Assembly: GCA_029204225.1 (NCBI GenBank)
Contig: CM055097.1
Location: 35,819,446-35,883,445, forward strand
Direction: 5' to 3'
Length of the DNA stretch: 64,000 nucleotides
Origin: Diphasiastrum complanatum
Lineage: Eukaryota > Streptophyta > Lycopodiopsida > Lycopodiales > Lycopodiaceae
Part shown: piece after piece, positions 23,091 through 37,317 of the stretch
Position numbering within the stretch: the first letter of the stretch is position 1
How the letters are laid out: each line of letters opens with the position of its first letter
The notes under the pieces: generated by a model
What the model was told of the DNA's origin: nothing
The model's database searches: none
Seen by the model: the letters and a program-made list of their open reading frames with translations, nothing else
Program-made: the position numbers and the translations under genes

Positions 23091-23590
23091 AAAAAAAAAG
23101 TTTTCACACTACGGAAGGTCACCTCCTCATCCTTTTCACTGTGGGAAGGGCCTTTCGCCTCGGGTGGACCTTTCGCCTCTGGCTACTGCCCTCGGCCTAA
23201 GGCCCTTCCTAAGGCAGAACGGTCTCAGAGGGTGACCTTGCCCCCGCCCCCCCTCCCCCCCTAAATCTCATTCTTAGCTTTTAAACGAAGAAAATGATGA
23301 TGCCCCCCACAAGGGAGTCTGTGGGAGAAAGATTTTTAGGGCAAAATATTTTTTACATGCACCTTCCGGTTGTCGAAAGGTGCATTTACAAAACTTTACT
23401 TTTTTCTATACGCAACTTCCGCTCGGAAGTTGCAAGTAAAAAAGTTTTAGAACGAAAAAAGAGTAGAAGAAAATTATGTCATGGAAGGAGACCTCCTCGG
23501 GCAGTTCCGCCCGGGGAAGTTGCCCTCAGGCTACCGCCCTCCCTAGGCGGAATGCCCTGGAAGGGCATCCTTCTCCGCCCCCCCCAACAA
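23091..23590. repeat. Cluster of short GC-rich hairpins
   Basis: ATGCACCTT (23357-23365) pairs with AAGGTGCAT (23377-23385). GCAACTTCCG (23412-23421) pairs with CGGAAGTTGC (23424-23433) across a CT loop. Smaller ones are near 23560 (TGCCC..GGGCA) and around 23150-23240 (CCTAAGGC-type). It lies about 300 bases upstream of the MEI2-like leader and could be a foldback element or an upstream regulatory region. Confidence 0.6.
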
Positions 23591-23799
23591 AAAAAAACAA
23601 TAAAAAATGGCTAAGTTGGGGCTTTATCCTATACAAAATAATATAATGACAACTGCTTGAAAAGGGGAAAATCCCTAAGAGCCTAGCCAAGCCTTTATCC
23701 CCAACAAAGAGAGAATAGCATAATAGAAACGGTGCTAGAAAAGGCAAAAGGCCATGGGGCCAGGGCCAGGGGCCTTATTATTATTATTATAGAATAATC

Positions 23800-25700
23800 T
23801 AATAAGCCCCGTTTTGTGCACTTGGAGTTTGTCACGTTTGTATTGAAAAATTTGCAAGTAATTTGGGTGGGCGGGCAAAAAACGTACTATTATTATTTTT
23901 ACACCGTCCGTCCATTTAGATTGAGCGCCATCGAGATCTTAGATCGAAGGCTGCTCTCTCTCTCCTTCCTTATCTCTTTCTTTCACCTCCTCCTCCCCTC
24001 GCTCGCTCGTTTGCTCCCTCGCCATCGCGACAGAAAGAAAGGAGAAAGAGGGAAAGAAAGAACAGCGAGGTGGAGGAGATTCGTAGCTTCGTTCATTAGT
24101 GCTTGCAATTTGCTTGCTGCGTCTCTTGATTTGAAGGCAGACTCGAGGATCCTGTTTCTGTTTTTCCTGCCTTTGTTGGTGGCGATTATTGACGTTGGAT
24201 TTTGCCGGCGATCGGTGGTGGTGGTTGCGCCTCATCAAGTTCGCCGCTACAGTACAATTGGCTTGCATTCTGCGAATCATGTATGTGTATGCTTCCATCC
24301 ATCCTTGGAGTTTCTCGCATTCATCTGTTGGGAGCGCCAGATCCGTCTGTTTCAAGCACTCTTCTTCTCTTCTTCTTCTTGTCTTTTGTCTTTTCGCTTT
24401 TCTGCAGCGAATGTGTGAACTTATTAAAATTCTTCTTGTCCAGAAGTCATCGCAAATGTTGTTTCTTGTGCGGAGATTTTCTGGGCGTTGCCATTTTTCA
24501 TAATCCACGCAGACATCTTTTCCTTTGAATCAACTCTTGCTGTCTGTTATCTTCTCGTCACTTTTGTCATTCCTGTTCTTCGTTTAAGCGGGATACAGAT
24601 TAACAGAGGTTTCTGAAGTGATGATTCAAAATTTTGGACCTTTTCTGTTTTCACCGCATCCTCTGCGACAGTTCCGTGAACCGAAGACAGTTTTGTGGCC
24701 TTAATTTTCTCAAGGATCTTGTGTTTAAAGCAAATTTCATGTGGTTCAACGTTGTTTGTTAGCGTGTTTCGTGCGCTTCTTCTGGTAAATGTCGTCTATT
24801 TCACATTGTCGAAGATCCCGCTAGTCCAGATCTAAATTTTCCTGATACACTTCAGGTGTATTTTTGCCTGGTAAGCAGGTTCTGTTGTGAAATAGTCGTT
24901 CCAATTTTGTCAGTTACTCATCCAAGTTACTGTTTTTGTTAAGATATCGAAAGTATTTTGCAATTCATATTCTGTGCGTGAGTCAAGATGAGAAGATATT
25001 AAAATCGTATTTACATAGTTTCTTACAGTCACGTTTCGGCAAACATATCTTCCAAATATGTGTGAATGCGAGCAGATCTATCGAGGAAAAACACTATAAT
25101 GATCTTTACCGTCATTGTTTCAACTGTCTGTTGGCTAACTGTTGAGAGTAGGTTACTGTTTTGGAAAAATGTGGAAAAGAGCAGTTTTGTGAATTATGCT
25201 AGAGCGACGAGTTTTTGCCCATTTTTCATGTAATCAAATTTCTGAATAATACTACTACTATATGCCGAAAACTTCTTGGACAAGTCGATAGATATGACCG
25301 CACTGGGGATTTGGGTTGATTCTTTGATTTTTGTCGTTCTTCCTAGTTTCAGTGGGCGGTTCAACTCATTGTAGTCATTGTCATTCCAGGATATCATAAC
25401 TTTCATCAAGTCATTCAAAGAAACTATAGTGTCTCTTTTTAATATTGTCACTTGGTATGCAGTGGTACCCTGAAATTTTACTGCCATAAGATCAAAATCA
25501 CTGTAGAATTGGATCTATGTAATTCTACCAATTATAATTTGAGATTTTTATCCATTAAGGCCTCAGCTCGCATAAAAGTTTTGTCTTTTAATCGGGTTAG
25601 AGTTTCAAGTTGCTAGCTTTGAAATACACTTTTTTCATTGTAAGGAGCAACAATTTTGCCTTAAATTTTAATTCTGACGGCAATTCAATTGATGTTGCAG
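23800..25700 (+). promoter_or_regulatory. Probable promoter, 5'UTR exon and leader intron of the MEI2-like gene
   Basis: A GC-rich, CT-rich stretch at 23945-24020 (CTCTCTCTCTCCTTCC, CTCGCTCGCTCG) precedes the gene, typical of plant 5'UTRs. No convincing TATA box is seen. A strong donor CCTG/GTAAGC at 24870/24871 and a TTGATGTTGCAG acceptor ending at 25700 suggest one leader intron of 830 bases, with 26 untranslated bases before the ATG. The long open frames in this stretch (for example 23816-24418) have no domain and lie in the leader. The transcription start is not determined. Confidence 0.5.
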
Positions 25701-25726
25701 GGTTGTGAGTAGGACAAGTTTATGCA

Positions 25727-28700
25727 ATGGATTCTAGAATTTCATCTCTCTTTTATCCAAATATTGATGGCGATCCTGGATCTTTTCCACGTAATAACTG
25801 GCATCTCTTGGGCAAAGACTCGCCTGGAGAAAATTTTAGTGGGAAGTTGAAACCAGACCAGTTATCTATTGGTGCTAACAGAAAAGAAAACCTTTCATTT
25901 TTTTCTACAGCAACAAATGAAATTTCAGGAGTTCAACCAGATCTCGCTACCCTTTCTGCTTCCGCACAGATGAATGGGGAGCCTTACATCAGCAATCGAG
26001 ATATGAACATCTTTTCAAGTTCATTTCCTGGCCTTTTTCATGAAAAATGTAAGCTTATGTATTCCATAGCAGTTTTATCTGTATAAACTTTCAAATTCTG
26101 GTAGTGGTACTTCATGAAACTCCAGCAAAATCTTACCCTTAGAGATCCAAGAACTAGATTGTAAGAGAATTGTATTTATTAAAAGTAAAAAAAATAAGAG
26201 CCTAAAGACAACGTAGCTCATGCAAATACATGCAGTGGAGGAAATAATCACACAACATGACGCAGCAATGGAGGGTCAAGATTAGGAGTTGGTATCTTCT
26301 CCTTGAGAATGGGAATTTTCAAATTTCACAAGGGAATGATAAGCTACAAGCGTCATCAGCAAGAAACCATAGATTTTCATTAGACTTAGACTTGTTCTTT
26401 GATGTTGTGCTAATCATTAAGATCATTACATCTTGCATGGAACCAAGAAATCCTTGATAACTTGCAACAAAACCAATTGGGACCTTCCCCTTCGTTCTAG
26501 TGGCAGACTCTTACTTACTCACATATCTTTCACAATTGGAAGATTTATGGTGACATGAATTCTTCATCATGATATTCTTTGTCAGATTTAGACACAATAA
26601 CTTCTATAACAATAGTTGGGCTGTCCTTATGAACCTTGAAGAAAACTCCAACTAAGTTGGTGATAATAAATCGTAGAATGACCAAGGAAGATGGGCAATG
26701 GTAGAATATCTATGGGAAGATTTTTTTCTCTCTCAAGAATGACTCTAGCTTGTGCTCGTTTGTTTATGTTGAATTTTTCTTTCTTGCACGTAACTCTCTT
26801 TGATGTCCTTTGTAATTCTATTGCGGAACACATAGTGGAAATTCTTGAACTCTCTTAGAAGTTAGAGCTGGCCGTTGGTTGCCCTTGTTATAGTTTCCAA
26901 TGCTTGGCATTTTTTGTTGCTACATGAAGATAGCTCAGAATTGATCCCTTTTTGTTGGTTGCCTGATTGAAATCTTGATTCTGTGCAACCTAAGGACTCC
27001 AGAACTTAGGTTTTGATATCACTGCCACGAAACTTGAATGAATTTCACACTTAGAGATCTGTCATCTAATAACTAATTTTTAGACAATTGTATTCATTCA
27101 CAATGGTCAAACAACGGAAGGATATAAAGATAACACTTTGCACATAGTTGTGAACAAGATCAATACATAGAGCATCACATAGACAGTAATAGACTACACA
27201 TATAACAATCTCCTGCAAAGATCACAATGCAAGCAACAACATGATGATGTGCAACTTCCTTTCCAAAGGAACAATTGTATGTGTCTCTTGCAAAGAACTC
27301 AAGGACATGAAAATCGTTAGTGTGTAATGTGTAAAAGTTATCGTACTTATCGTGTTCCGGAGGTTCTTGAGGGAACCTTCAATGAATCTACTAGGTTAGG
27401 GGCATACATTAGCATGTCATGAGTTACTCAACAAGCTTAGTAGCGTGACAATCTACCCATGGATTATCACAGACATCCAACTTCAAAGAGGAGGAACCAA
27501 GACACAACAGCAGAAACTCATAGAGATCCTCTCCACTAGCCTTCCCTTTGTTAATCGCTACATTACTATATATGAGACTTTCTTGCAATATCTAGCTGAA
27601 AAGATTGGTTTAAGCTAGCTAAATCTACTCTATCCACTCTATTGACTGTGTACGTCTCTATCCTTCTTACTAGTTCATTACAAGTTAATCGTAGAATGAC
27701 TGAGGAAGACTGGGCTGTGTTAACATATTTGTTGGCAATGTGCCCTTTTCTTAGTTAATGATTTGTTTCTCTGCCGCTCATAGCTTTCTCTGACCTCCTT
27801 TGGAGCTTTCTCTCTTGTAACACAATCATAGTGTATATTTCTGAGGCTTTTAGAGGTGACCTCGCTGCCCCTCCTTATAATCTCCAGAGATTGGAAGTTC
27901 TGTTACTACATTAAGAGAACTGGTAGTTTCTTCATGTTGGCTGGCTATAAAAGCCATACTCATCTTTCCATGATTTGAAGCTCATAGCCACAATGGTTTT
28001 TGGTTAACAGCTTGCAGCTCTAATTTCATTGATTCTTGTGGTTCTTGTTGGCACATCTCTTTTATTGTCTTCAAAAAAATTTCCTGCATTGAATTTCATT
28101 GGCAGCAAGCAAGAGTACAAGAGGTGTGATTGACGTTGCATTTCTATGTTTTTTCTCTATTTTTTTTCTTTCTCTGTCACAAATTGCTTCCTATTACTGT
28201 GTAGCTTGTTGCTCACAATGGAATGGTGGTTGATCGGCGAAAACTTTCATGATTCACAAGCTGATATCTTCACACAATGACTCAAACCGTGAACTCTTAC
28301 TCCTCTCTTTGATGTGTGATCTTTTGCTTATAGTAAAAGTAGATAAAAAACTAATGGCAAACATTGGCCTCCCCATGCATGTACCAGGGTTCACTATGAT
28401 TAGTTCTCAAGCCAATCTAGTGTTGTTATTTTACTACATTTGCATGCAAACTGATTTTACTTTTATTACATGAATTGCAATCTCAGGACACAATCGCAAG
28501 TGTTGAAATCAGTGTACTTATCTTTTAGACATCTGATTTAATCTCGATAATCAGGGACTTCCAACCCTAGTATCTTGTGCAAACCTGAATCCTAGATTCC
28601 TTCTTCAGTCGGACATTGCAAAATTTGGGTGAACCATTACACTAGCCCGAAGCGTCTGGGACCCACTGTTGTATACTAGTTCCTTCACTTACCTCTTGAG

Positions 28701-31700
28701 TGGGACTTCATACATTAGGCATTTGCAATTTCCTAATTTATGATCAATATCATTCAGGAGGGTGGTTAGTATCATGATCAATGAATGGTTTTGCTTCTAG
28801 TTATTTGTTCAGTTATGGTTTTTATGAATGCTGCAATTGCATCTTCATATGTCTCCTATGGTTCTCCTATGCGAATATTTGATGTATGCAAAAAAATTCA
28901 GTAGCCCTATTTTGGGAGACATAGAAAAACAGATGGTCTTTAGGTGTAACATGGGATACTTCTCGTTGTCTTTGATAATAGAATTACAATCAGTCTCTGG
29001 AAGTACTACTATACATGTGAGAATGTCATGCCATAAGGGCAGAATGCATGATTTTTTTACTGTAAGGACAGTGAGCCATAGCCACTCTTTCCCCAATCCT
29101 GTTCAAGTACGTTGTTATCTCTTCTGAATCCTGAAGTCCACTAAAAGGATCAGCCAATAAGCTTTATTTCTTACAAAGTCTTTCCAAGTACCAAGATTTA
29201 AGAGGAATGTTGGAATTTGGAAAAGGTAATGAGAACTCCAACTTCAAGTTTAAACTTTGTGTTCTTACTATACGTTTGTGCTGCACTCTCTTTTCACGCC
29301 TGTCCCTCTTCAATATTCTACTTCTGACAAAGCCTCTGTGGGCTTAATGTCAGAATCCCTGTTTTGTGTTTGCGGTTATTTAGATTCCTTCAAGAATCAG
29401 TCCCCCTTACTGGGCAGTGGCTGATCCTAGCCCTGAAAATCGATCAAAGCCTTGAACCTGTACACCAACTCAGGCCTATTGCTCAGACTGATGCCATAGG
29501 GCCTTCTGCAGCGTTGATTGTAACCTTTCCATTAAAAGAAAAAATCAATATAATCCTAGAACAGCATGTTAGAGATACAGCTTGGGTGTCAGCTTCTTTG
29601 TAAAAACAGTGTGTCTTCAATGTACGTTCTGAGCAACTTACTGAAACTGGCTATAACACTTTTGGAAAATCCTGTCATACACATGTCCAACTCATAGTTT
29701 CTTCATTGTTGTGTGAAGTTGTCTCTTGACTGATGTTGGTAATCAATGAGCAATAAGCTGCTGTCTGAGGTGCATCCGAACTTTGCTCCAAGCAAGATGA
29801 GAAGATTGGTAGCTATTTCTTAGAGTGCTTGTAGGGGTTTGTTCGATTTTGTTTCTGGCCTGGTTGATTTTGGATTGCAAGGTAGTTTTGATAAACAGAC
29901 ATGTGATGTATCTGCAATTCTTGAAGGGATATATTAACCAGGATCTAATCAGCTCCCTTTACTGGATGACTTTGCAGTGAGCTTGTCTGAAACAGAAGTT
30001 TTTGGCCGCACCTTTGAGATTGCAGCCTCACACTATAATGGAGAAGCAGATGGCGACGAGGTTTTTGGATCTATGGAAGAGTTGGAATCACATACTATTG
30101 GCACTCTTCTTCCTGATGATGAAGATGAGCTGTTCGCTGGAGTTACAAATAACTTTGACTCTGCTTTATATTTTAACAATGCTGAAGAAGCTGAAGATTT
30201 TGATCTTTTCAGCAGTGGTGGTGGAATGGAGCTTGAGTCTGATTCACAGGATAGTCTTGGTGGCTACATGAACAATCGACGTGCTGTAGATGTTTTGGCA
30301 TGCCAGACTGGTCAATCTGGAGGGCTTGCATCAGTGGCAGGTGAACATCCATATGGGGAACATCCTTCTAGGACCCTGTTTGTGCGAAATATCAACAGCA
30401 ATGTTGAGGATACTGAGCTTCGTTCTCTTTTCGAGGTACATTCATAAAATGTGAAAGGGAAACAGATCCAGCAAGTAGCTCCTGGTGTTATATGTAGTTG
30501 ATTGTGTGTCTCAGCATATTGCTGTTTGATTTTTGACACGACAATATTTGTAGTACTCTTCAGATCTATAATGGCAAGATTGATAAGTTGCCTTAGAATC
30601 ATTCCCTACTTGATTGTGTCGGTCTGTGTGTGTCAGGAAACTATATTGGCTTTCACATTGTCAAATGTTTGGATGTTAGGTCCTTTCATGTCTTCCATGT
30701 GTTTTAAGCTGATTGCATTTACTTTTGAAGGTGATGTTACACATGTTGTATTATGATGCAGCAATATGGTGCCATACGCACACTATATACGGCTTGTAAA
30801 CATCGTGGCTTTGTTATGATCTCTTATTATGATATTCGAGCGGCTCGAAGTGCAATGCGTGCACTTCAAAACAAGCCATTGCGACGCAGAAAGCTAGACA
30901 TTCATTTTTCTATACCAAAGGTAATGGCATTTTGTCATTTTCTAGTACGAAGCGATATCAACAATTAACCATGGTTATGCATGTTCTTTAGATCCAGAGT
31001 GTAATTGTAGCCCTAACATTGATTCAGCACAAAAAATCTTTACAGTTTTTACTTAGTCCTATTTTGTGATATTTATGAACAGCAGTACTCAGGCAATCCA
31101 TAGAATAAAAGCCTGTCAAGCTGATGAACCTTCACGTGAAAACCTCGAGAAAAGCTTCATTATCATAGTTATGTAGACTCATAGGCTATTCTATAGTAAC
31201 TTAGTTTCATATCTTGGGGCCTTGGCTTAAGTTCTTCCTTTTTATCTATCTGATGTGGAATATAGGATATCTCTTTCTTTTTGCTGGTTGAGATGTTTTT
31301 CATTATAAATGCAGGATAATCCTTCTGATAAGGATGTAAATCAAGGGACTTTGGTAGTATTTAATCTTGATGTTTCAGTGTCCAATGATGAGTTACGGCA
31401 AATTTTTGGTGCGTATGGTGAAGTGAAAGAGGTAAGTGCTATTTGGATTTGAAATAGGTCGTCTGAGTGGAGCTATTGTACATTATAAATTTCATTTCTT
31501 TGAAGCTAGCAGCATTGGAGTTTTGACTGAACTTTTGCTTTTGAGCAGATACGAGAGACTCCTCACAAGCGTCATCACAAGTTTATAGAATTTTACGATG
31601 TCAGATCTGCAGAGGCTGCACTAAGGGCTTTGAACAGAAGTGATATTGCTGGCAAACGAATTAAACTTGAGCCAAGCCGGCCTGGTGGTGCTCGCCGCAG

Positions 31701-34700
31701 GTTAGTGTTTAGGTTTTGAATCATGAGAATGGGGAAGCTTCATTCAGTATACGATTAAGTCTTAAGGATCTAAATTCTTCTTACAAGCTTTATGATTTAC
31801 AGCAACAGTTGTGACAGAAGAGTGTTGATCCATTATCTGATTGGTTTTCCAAGTTACTGTGCGAGGCTTTGTGTTATGAATTTTGTAATTGAATGAGTGA
31901 TTTATCAAAAAGAACAGATAATCCTAAAGTAGAAAAGTTGTATGCATTTGCTGCTTGATATAAAGCATGAAAGCTAACGAGTCCATTTGCCAATGTTCAG
32001 TAAAGGAAATCAGATTGCTACTTGCTTTGTATTTTACTTTTGACTAGATGAGAAGCTTGATGAATGAAAGGTGACAAATGAAAATTCTGAGATTAGCAAA
32101 GTTATTGCCATTTATTGTAACATGAGAAGAAATGCGCCTTTTTGCAAACAATTCATGAGAAAAATCAGATAACAGTAATAGAACAAAATTCAAAAGCCAT
32201 AGTTAGGTGCTGTATGCTATCCCCCCCTCCTCCCTTTCATGATACTAAGCGTTTGATTAGATCTGAAGTCACTCTTACATTCTTAGAAATGGTTGTTTGT
32301 TGTCCTCTCATAAAGAGCTAGTCTTTGAAACATTGCATGCAGAGGAGAGACTTGATTGATGAATATAATGTTGGCCGTTATGTGGTAACTTGCATGTACT
32401 TGAGATGTTGCAGAGTTCACTCATAGAAATTGTTTGACACTGGATCTGTTTCAATGCCGAAAGATAATCACAGTCTTGCAACTTTTTTAACAGCCTTATG
32501 CAGCAGCTAAGCCAGGAGCTGGAGCAAGAGGAGCTTCGACCCCATCGCCAGCAAGCACATTCGCCCCTCAACAGCTCACCTCCAGGTTTACCACTTATCA
32601 CACTGGATGTAGACAATCTTTTCGGGACCCTTGAATATGAATTTTCCTAAATTGCAACATTATTTCCAAGTTTCCAGTATTTTTATATTTTTCTTCACAA
32701 ACTGTCCCTTTCTGTGCTTAGAAGAGAGATACTGGAGATATTGTGATAGATTTTTGCTGCCTTAATTGATGGCTGAAGCTTTTGTATTATTAGGTGAATA
32801 ATGAGAGATTGGAAGAGGAGAGTTTAACTTATGATAAGTTTAGACTAAGAGCTTTGGTCAAACATCAGTTTCTTTATTTAGACAGATAAATGAAGGTGTC
32901 TTCAATGAGACACATTCCTTACTTTTTAGGAATGTGTATATTCAGACATATTTTTTCAGCTTGGGGGACTTCCTTTCGATAAAATACTTGAAACAAAACA
33001 GGTTACATGGAGGCTGGAGCAATCCATTCAGCCACCTCTTGGAAACTTCTCACAATTTGAAAATAAAATCTAAAAATTCAAAGTACTGATTCAGCATTGG
33101 TAAGAATTATGTAGCTAGAAGAAAACTGTACTGGAAATGCCAACTTGGGTGTATTCATCAGGCAATTAATAGGATCAGGGGATGAGCAACAATCTTGGAG
33201 GAATTATATAGGATTCAGAAGCAAAATAGCACATAGATTAATCAGGAAAGAGAGAAATACTCCAACATGAAGATCAACGATGTCAGCCTCCATAAGGAAG
33301 ATATTAATATCTGCCCTTGTAGTGAAAGCAAAGCTGACTATGCTAAGATAAGAACTACTATTAGGCAATCAATCCAGCAAAATGAGGAACTCTGGCTTAT
33401 TCATGTTTGTAGGAGGCCAGTAGGTTAGGGTTGAGGCCAAGTGGTCAAATGGTGAGTCCTCAGTGGCCCCCCCATCATAAGTTCTAACTGCCAAGTAGTA
33501 AAATACATAATGGGTCTCAAATACTGACAAAGGGCCCAAATGCTAATAAATGCAGGAAATAAACAGCATGGGCTCGAGATCCAAGAGACTTTCTCTGTAT
33601 GCTAGATAAATATATCTCTTCCCACTTCTCAAAAGACAGTCCCCAGTGTCGTTGATATTTGAAAGAACAGTGTCAATACTACATGTCCTGAAAAAACATG
33701 TTGCAAAATGCATTCGTTGCAGTAAATCCATCAAAGAGCAATATAGCACTGACAGCAAATATTCATAGAGTCAGCCAAATATATATGCTGAAGTTTTGAC
33801 AACAAGGACACAAGTATGTTTCTAACCATGGATGAAACTGCTATCTAAATGGACCAAAAGAACCAGAAGAATACATCAAGTGAAGAAGTCTGCTCTAGAG
33901 ACAGAAATACCAAGCCATTTGAATAGATGAGGAATGCTGCATAAAGGCAGCAATAGGAACAGAACAACCGAGACATTTGGACTAAACTCTGCTGCACAGA
34001 TCTCATGGCAACTGGACAAAACAGTGCTGCATAGATCTCACGATATATCGTGCCAACTGGATGGACTGTGAGTGACACCTCAATGTAGAAATAGATAGCA
34101 TTCTACTGTCAATTACCGAGCCAACCTGAGATCATCAAATGGTCCATTGCGGTCCTAAACGGTCTCAAACGGTCCTAATGCAGTCCTAAACGGTCTCAAA
34201 CAGTCCTAAACGGTCTCAAATGGTCCTAATGCGGTCCATTGCAGTCCTAAACGCTCCTAAACGGTCAATTGCGGTCCTAAACGGTCTCAAACGGTTAGGA
34301 CCATTTAGGACTGCATTAGGACCATTTATGACCGCAACTACTCCTAATGCGGTCCTAATGCAAATCGACCGCATTAGGACCGCTTGAGCACCATTTAGGA
34401 CCGCATTAGAACCGTGAAGACCGCATTAGGACCGTTTGAGACCGCATTAGGACCGCTTGAGGACTGTTTCAGACCGTTAAGGCCTCTAAGCCGCGTTCAA
34501 GTTAAAACGGACCACAGGCAACTGCAAAGGTAACAAATGCGGCCTTATTCGGTCGATTGCGACCATATTGCGGTCTTATGCGGCTTTATGTGGTCTTCTA
34601 CGGCCATATTGCGGTCTTATGCGATCTTCAATGGCAATATTGTGGTCTTATGCGGTTTTATGTGGAAATGCGTCAATAGAAATCTCTCTCTCTCTCTCTC

Positions 34701-37263
34701 TCTCTCTCAATGGAATATTTCTTTAATTTATGCTTTAATTAAATTGTGCCATTTGTTAGGTTATGCAAGAAAGCTTTTAATTCAGTGGCTGTAGTGAACC
34801 ATGCCACTCGTTAGGGTTTAGTGTTTAGGGTTGATGCCATTCTGTCAAAATGCGGTCCTTGGTGGTGAAATGCCCCCATAGGTCATGACTATTATGGGTT
34901 AGGGGTACCTACATGCAGTGGACATGCATGGGGGATTGGCATGATCAATTAGAGTGCTTCCATGTGTCTATGAGGATTATGGAAGAGTCTGTGGCCGTTA
35001 TGCTGTCAGTCTGTGAAGCGCTCTTCTGGCTTGCCTTTTTCCTGGATTGCTAGATCGGATGGTCTAGGTTTGGTTGGGACGGTTTCGTCTACTGCAATCC
35101 TCCCTTTGGTGTTCTAGGAAGCTCTACCTCGGTTGGGAGTCCTGGGGGACGTCTTATTGGTATCAGAGCAGCTAACCGATCTTGGAGCGGCATCGGGTAT
35201 GGGATTTGCTATGGAATCGAGGGGTTGACAATTGATCGGTTTCCGGTAAATTGGTCGTCATTCAAGTAGGTGTTTTGCCTTTGGTTGAATGAATCAATTT
35301 AGTGAACTTCTTTGTGATTGTTGATTCGATTCTGTTTTACAGGCTTGGTGTATGGAATGAAAATTTTCAGTCTACTATTGTTGCTGAATTTCTGGTTTCT
35401 GAGTTTGATTGGTGTTGCATGTGACTTTGGCATCTTTTTCCCAGTGGGAAAGGTAAGATGGAAGCTTGCTGCAAATCAAATTTAATGTTGTGCTTGATGG
35501 GAGAATCAGAAATGTTTATTTGATTCTATGCATGGCATGCTCAGCTGGATTCTTTCTTCCCTTAACAATGGTATGAAACCTGATGGCATGTTTTGTGGTT
35601 TGAAGGGAAAATTGTTAATAATAAAAAACCAAAAAGCTAGCAAGGGTAGGGAAAATTGTTGGCATGCTGAGTTTCCATGTAGGTTAATTGCTGGGGGTTC
35701 TTCTTGTGGAGTCTTCATCTCTGTATGTAAAGGCTTTGATAGCATTGCATGTTGTTGGCGTTCTTGCTTGCTGATTGTTGGTTGAGTGTGCGACCTTCTG
35801 TGAAGCTTGGATTTCAGCTATTTGAAAGCAGGATGAAGATTTGTTGCCATGAAGAACCGCCAGTTCCTATCAAATCCAGGTCCCCAACCCATTGGAAAGC
35901 ACTCATGAAGATCATGAAGTATGTCCAAGCAACAAAACATCTTAGCATCTGTTATGGAGGCAGCCAACCTGCCAATATTCTCGAAGGATACACAGATGCA
36001 GATTGGGCATATCGACACCAGAAGATCAACTTCTGGATTTGTATTCTTTTCAACCAAGGCCCAATCTCATGGAACAGCCCAAAACAGACCTCAGTAGCAT
36101 AATCATCGACTGATCAGAATACATAGACATATCTTCAATTTTCTAACTCTAACTCTGAACAATCTCAGGTATCTCAATCAAACTCTCATTAATAGCATTA
36201 CGTTTGTGATCTGCAAATCGAATAATACCATCCCTGTAGATCAGCTGTTTTCCATTTGTTAAAGCTTCCTGTCTTGCCTTTTTTCGTTCTTGAACCTGAA
36301 TGGTCTTCGTCAAGGTATATCTTGGTATCTCGCAGTTCATGACGATCTCTTACTTAGCACTTGGTATCGATCTCTTACTTAGCACTTCACGACGATGCGA
36401 TACAGATGTGAAGCGTATAACAAGAGTATTTGGATCTTTCTCAGGCCACCACGCGGTATCCATACCTTTGTTATGGTGCTGAAGAGTCTCTTTCAAAAAC
36501 TTCTTAGCTTTGCCAACATCGTGGGAGTTCGTAATACCTTTGACTCGAATATTAAGAGCTTTCTGCTCTCAAAGATGGCTCTCACTGAATGTAGCTGAGA
36601 TAAATGAAGGTGAAGGAGGAGGAATAGTAGTACTCGAACCTTTAAGTACATCTGTCGAAGTTTGGACAGCAGTATGATGCTGCTCCACCCGATCTTCAAG
36701 CTGCTGGACCTTAGCTGAATTAGTCATGTGAGAGGAAGCTGTGTTTTTTATACACCTCCAGCTACACCTCAGCCATCTTCAGCTTATAGCATTGCTTTAA
36801 CTCCTTCTATGTCTGTATCACATAGAAAGGCTTGCCTCCCATGATTCTCTGCTTCTAGCTGTGCAATCGCACCTCCAAAAGCTGGATGGAGCAGGGGCAG
36901 ATGCCCCCCGTTTCGATTCTTGGCCACGATTCACTCTTTCCAACCAGCGAACATTACAAGCCAAAAAACCGCGATGCTGGCAGCTAGTAATCGAAAGGAG
37001 GTTCAGATTACAGATCTGCTGAGGCTGGAGCAGGCACTGTAACTGGGTGCAGCAACAGTGTAGCAAATAGATGACAAGTGTCTACTGGAGACATGCCTGT
37101 TGATCCACTGACGCTGAAGCAGCAATGGAATAGGCAGTAGTGATGGAGTGTGGCTGAAGGCTTGCTAGAACAGCAATGGAGCAGGTAGGTGGAAGCCATC
37201 ACTGGTCAGGCTGCAGGTAGGCGCAAGCCATCGCTGGTCTGCAGTAGGCGCTAGCCATCACTG

Positions 37264-37317
<54 letters not shown>

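Noticed and set aside
23939-24508. 189-codon open frame on the - strand, and 200-codon frame on the + strand, over the MEI2-like leader
   Set aside because: Low-complexity, charged text from a CT-rich 5'UTR, with no domain. Position and composition fit an untranslated leader.
26627-26833. 68-codon minus-strand frame in intron 1
   Set aside because: No domain, no conservation signal that I can see, and it sits inside a repeat-bearing intron.
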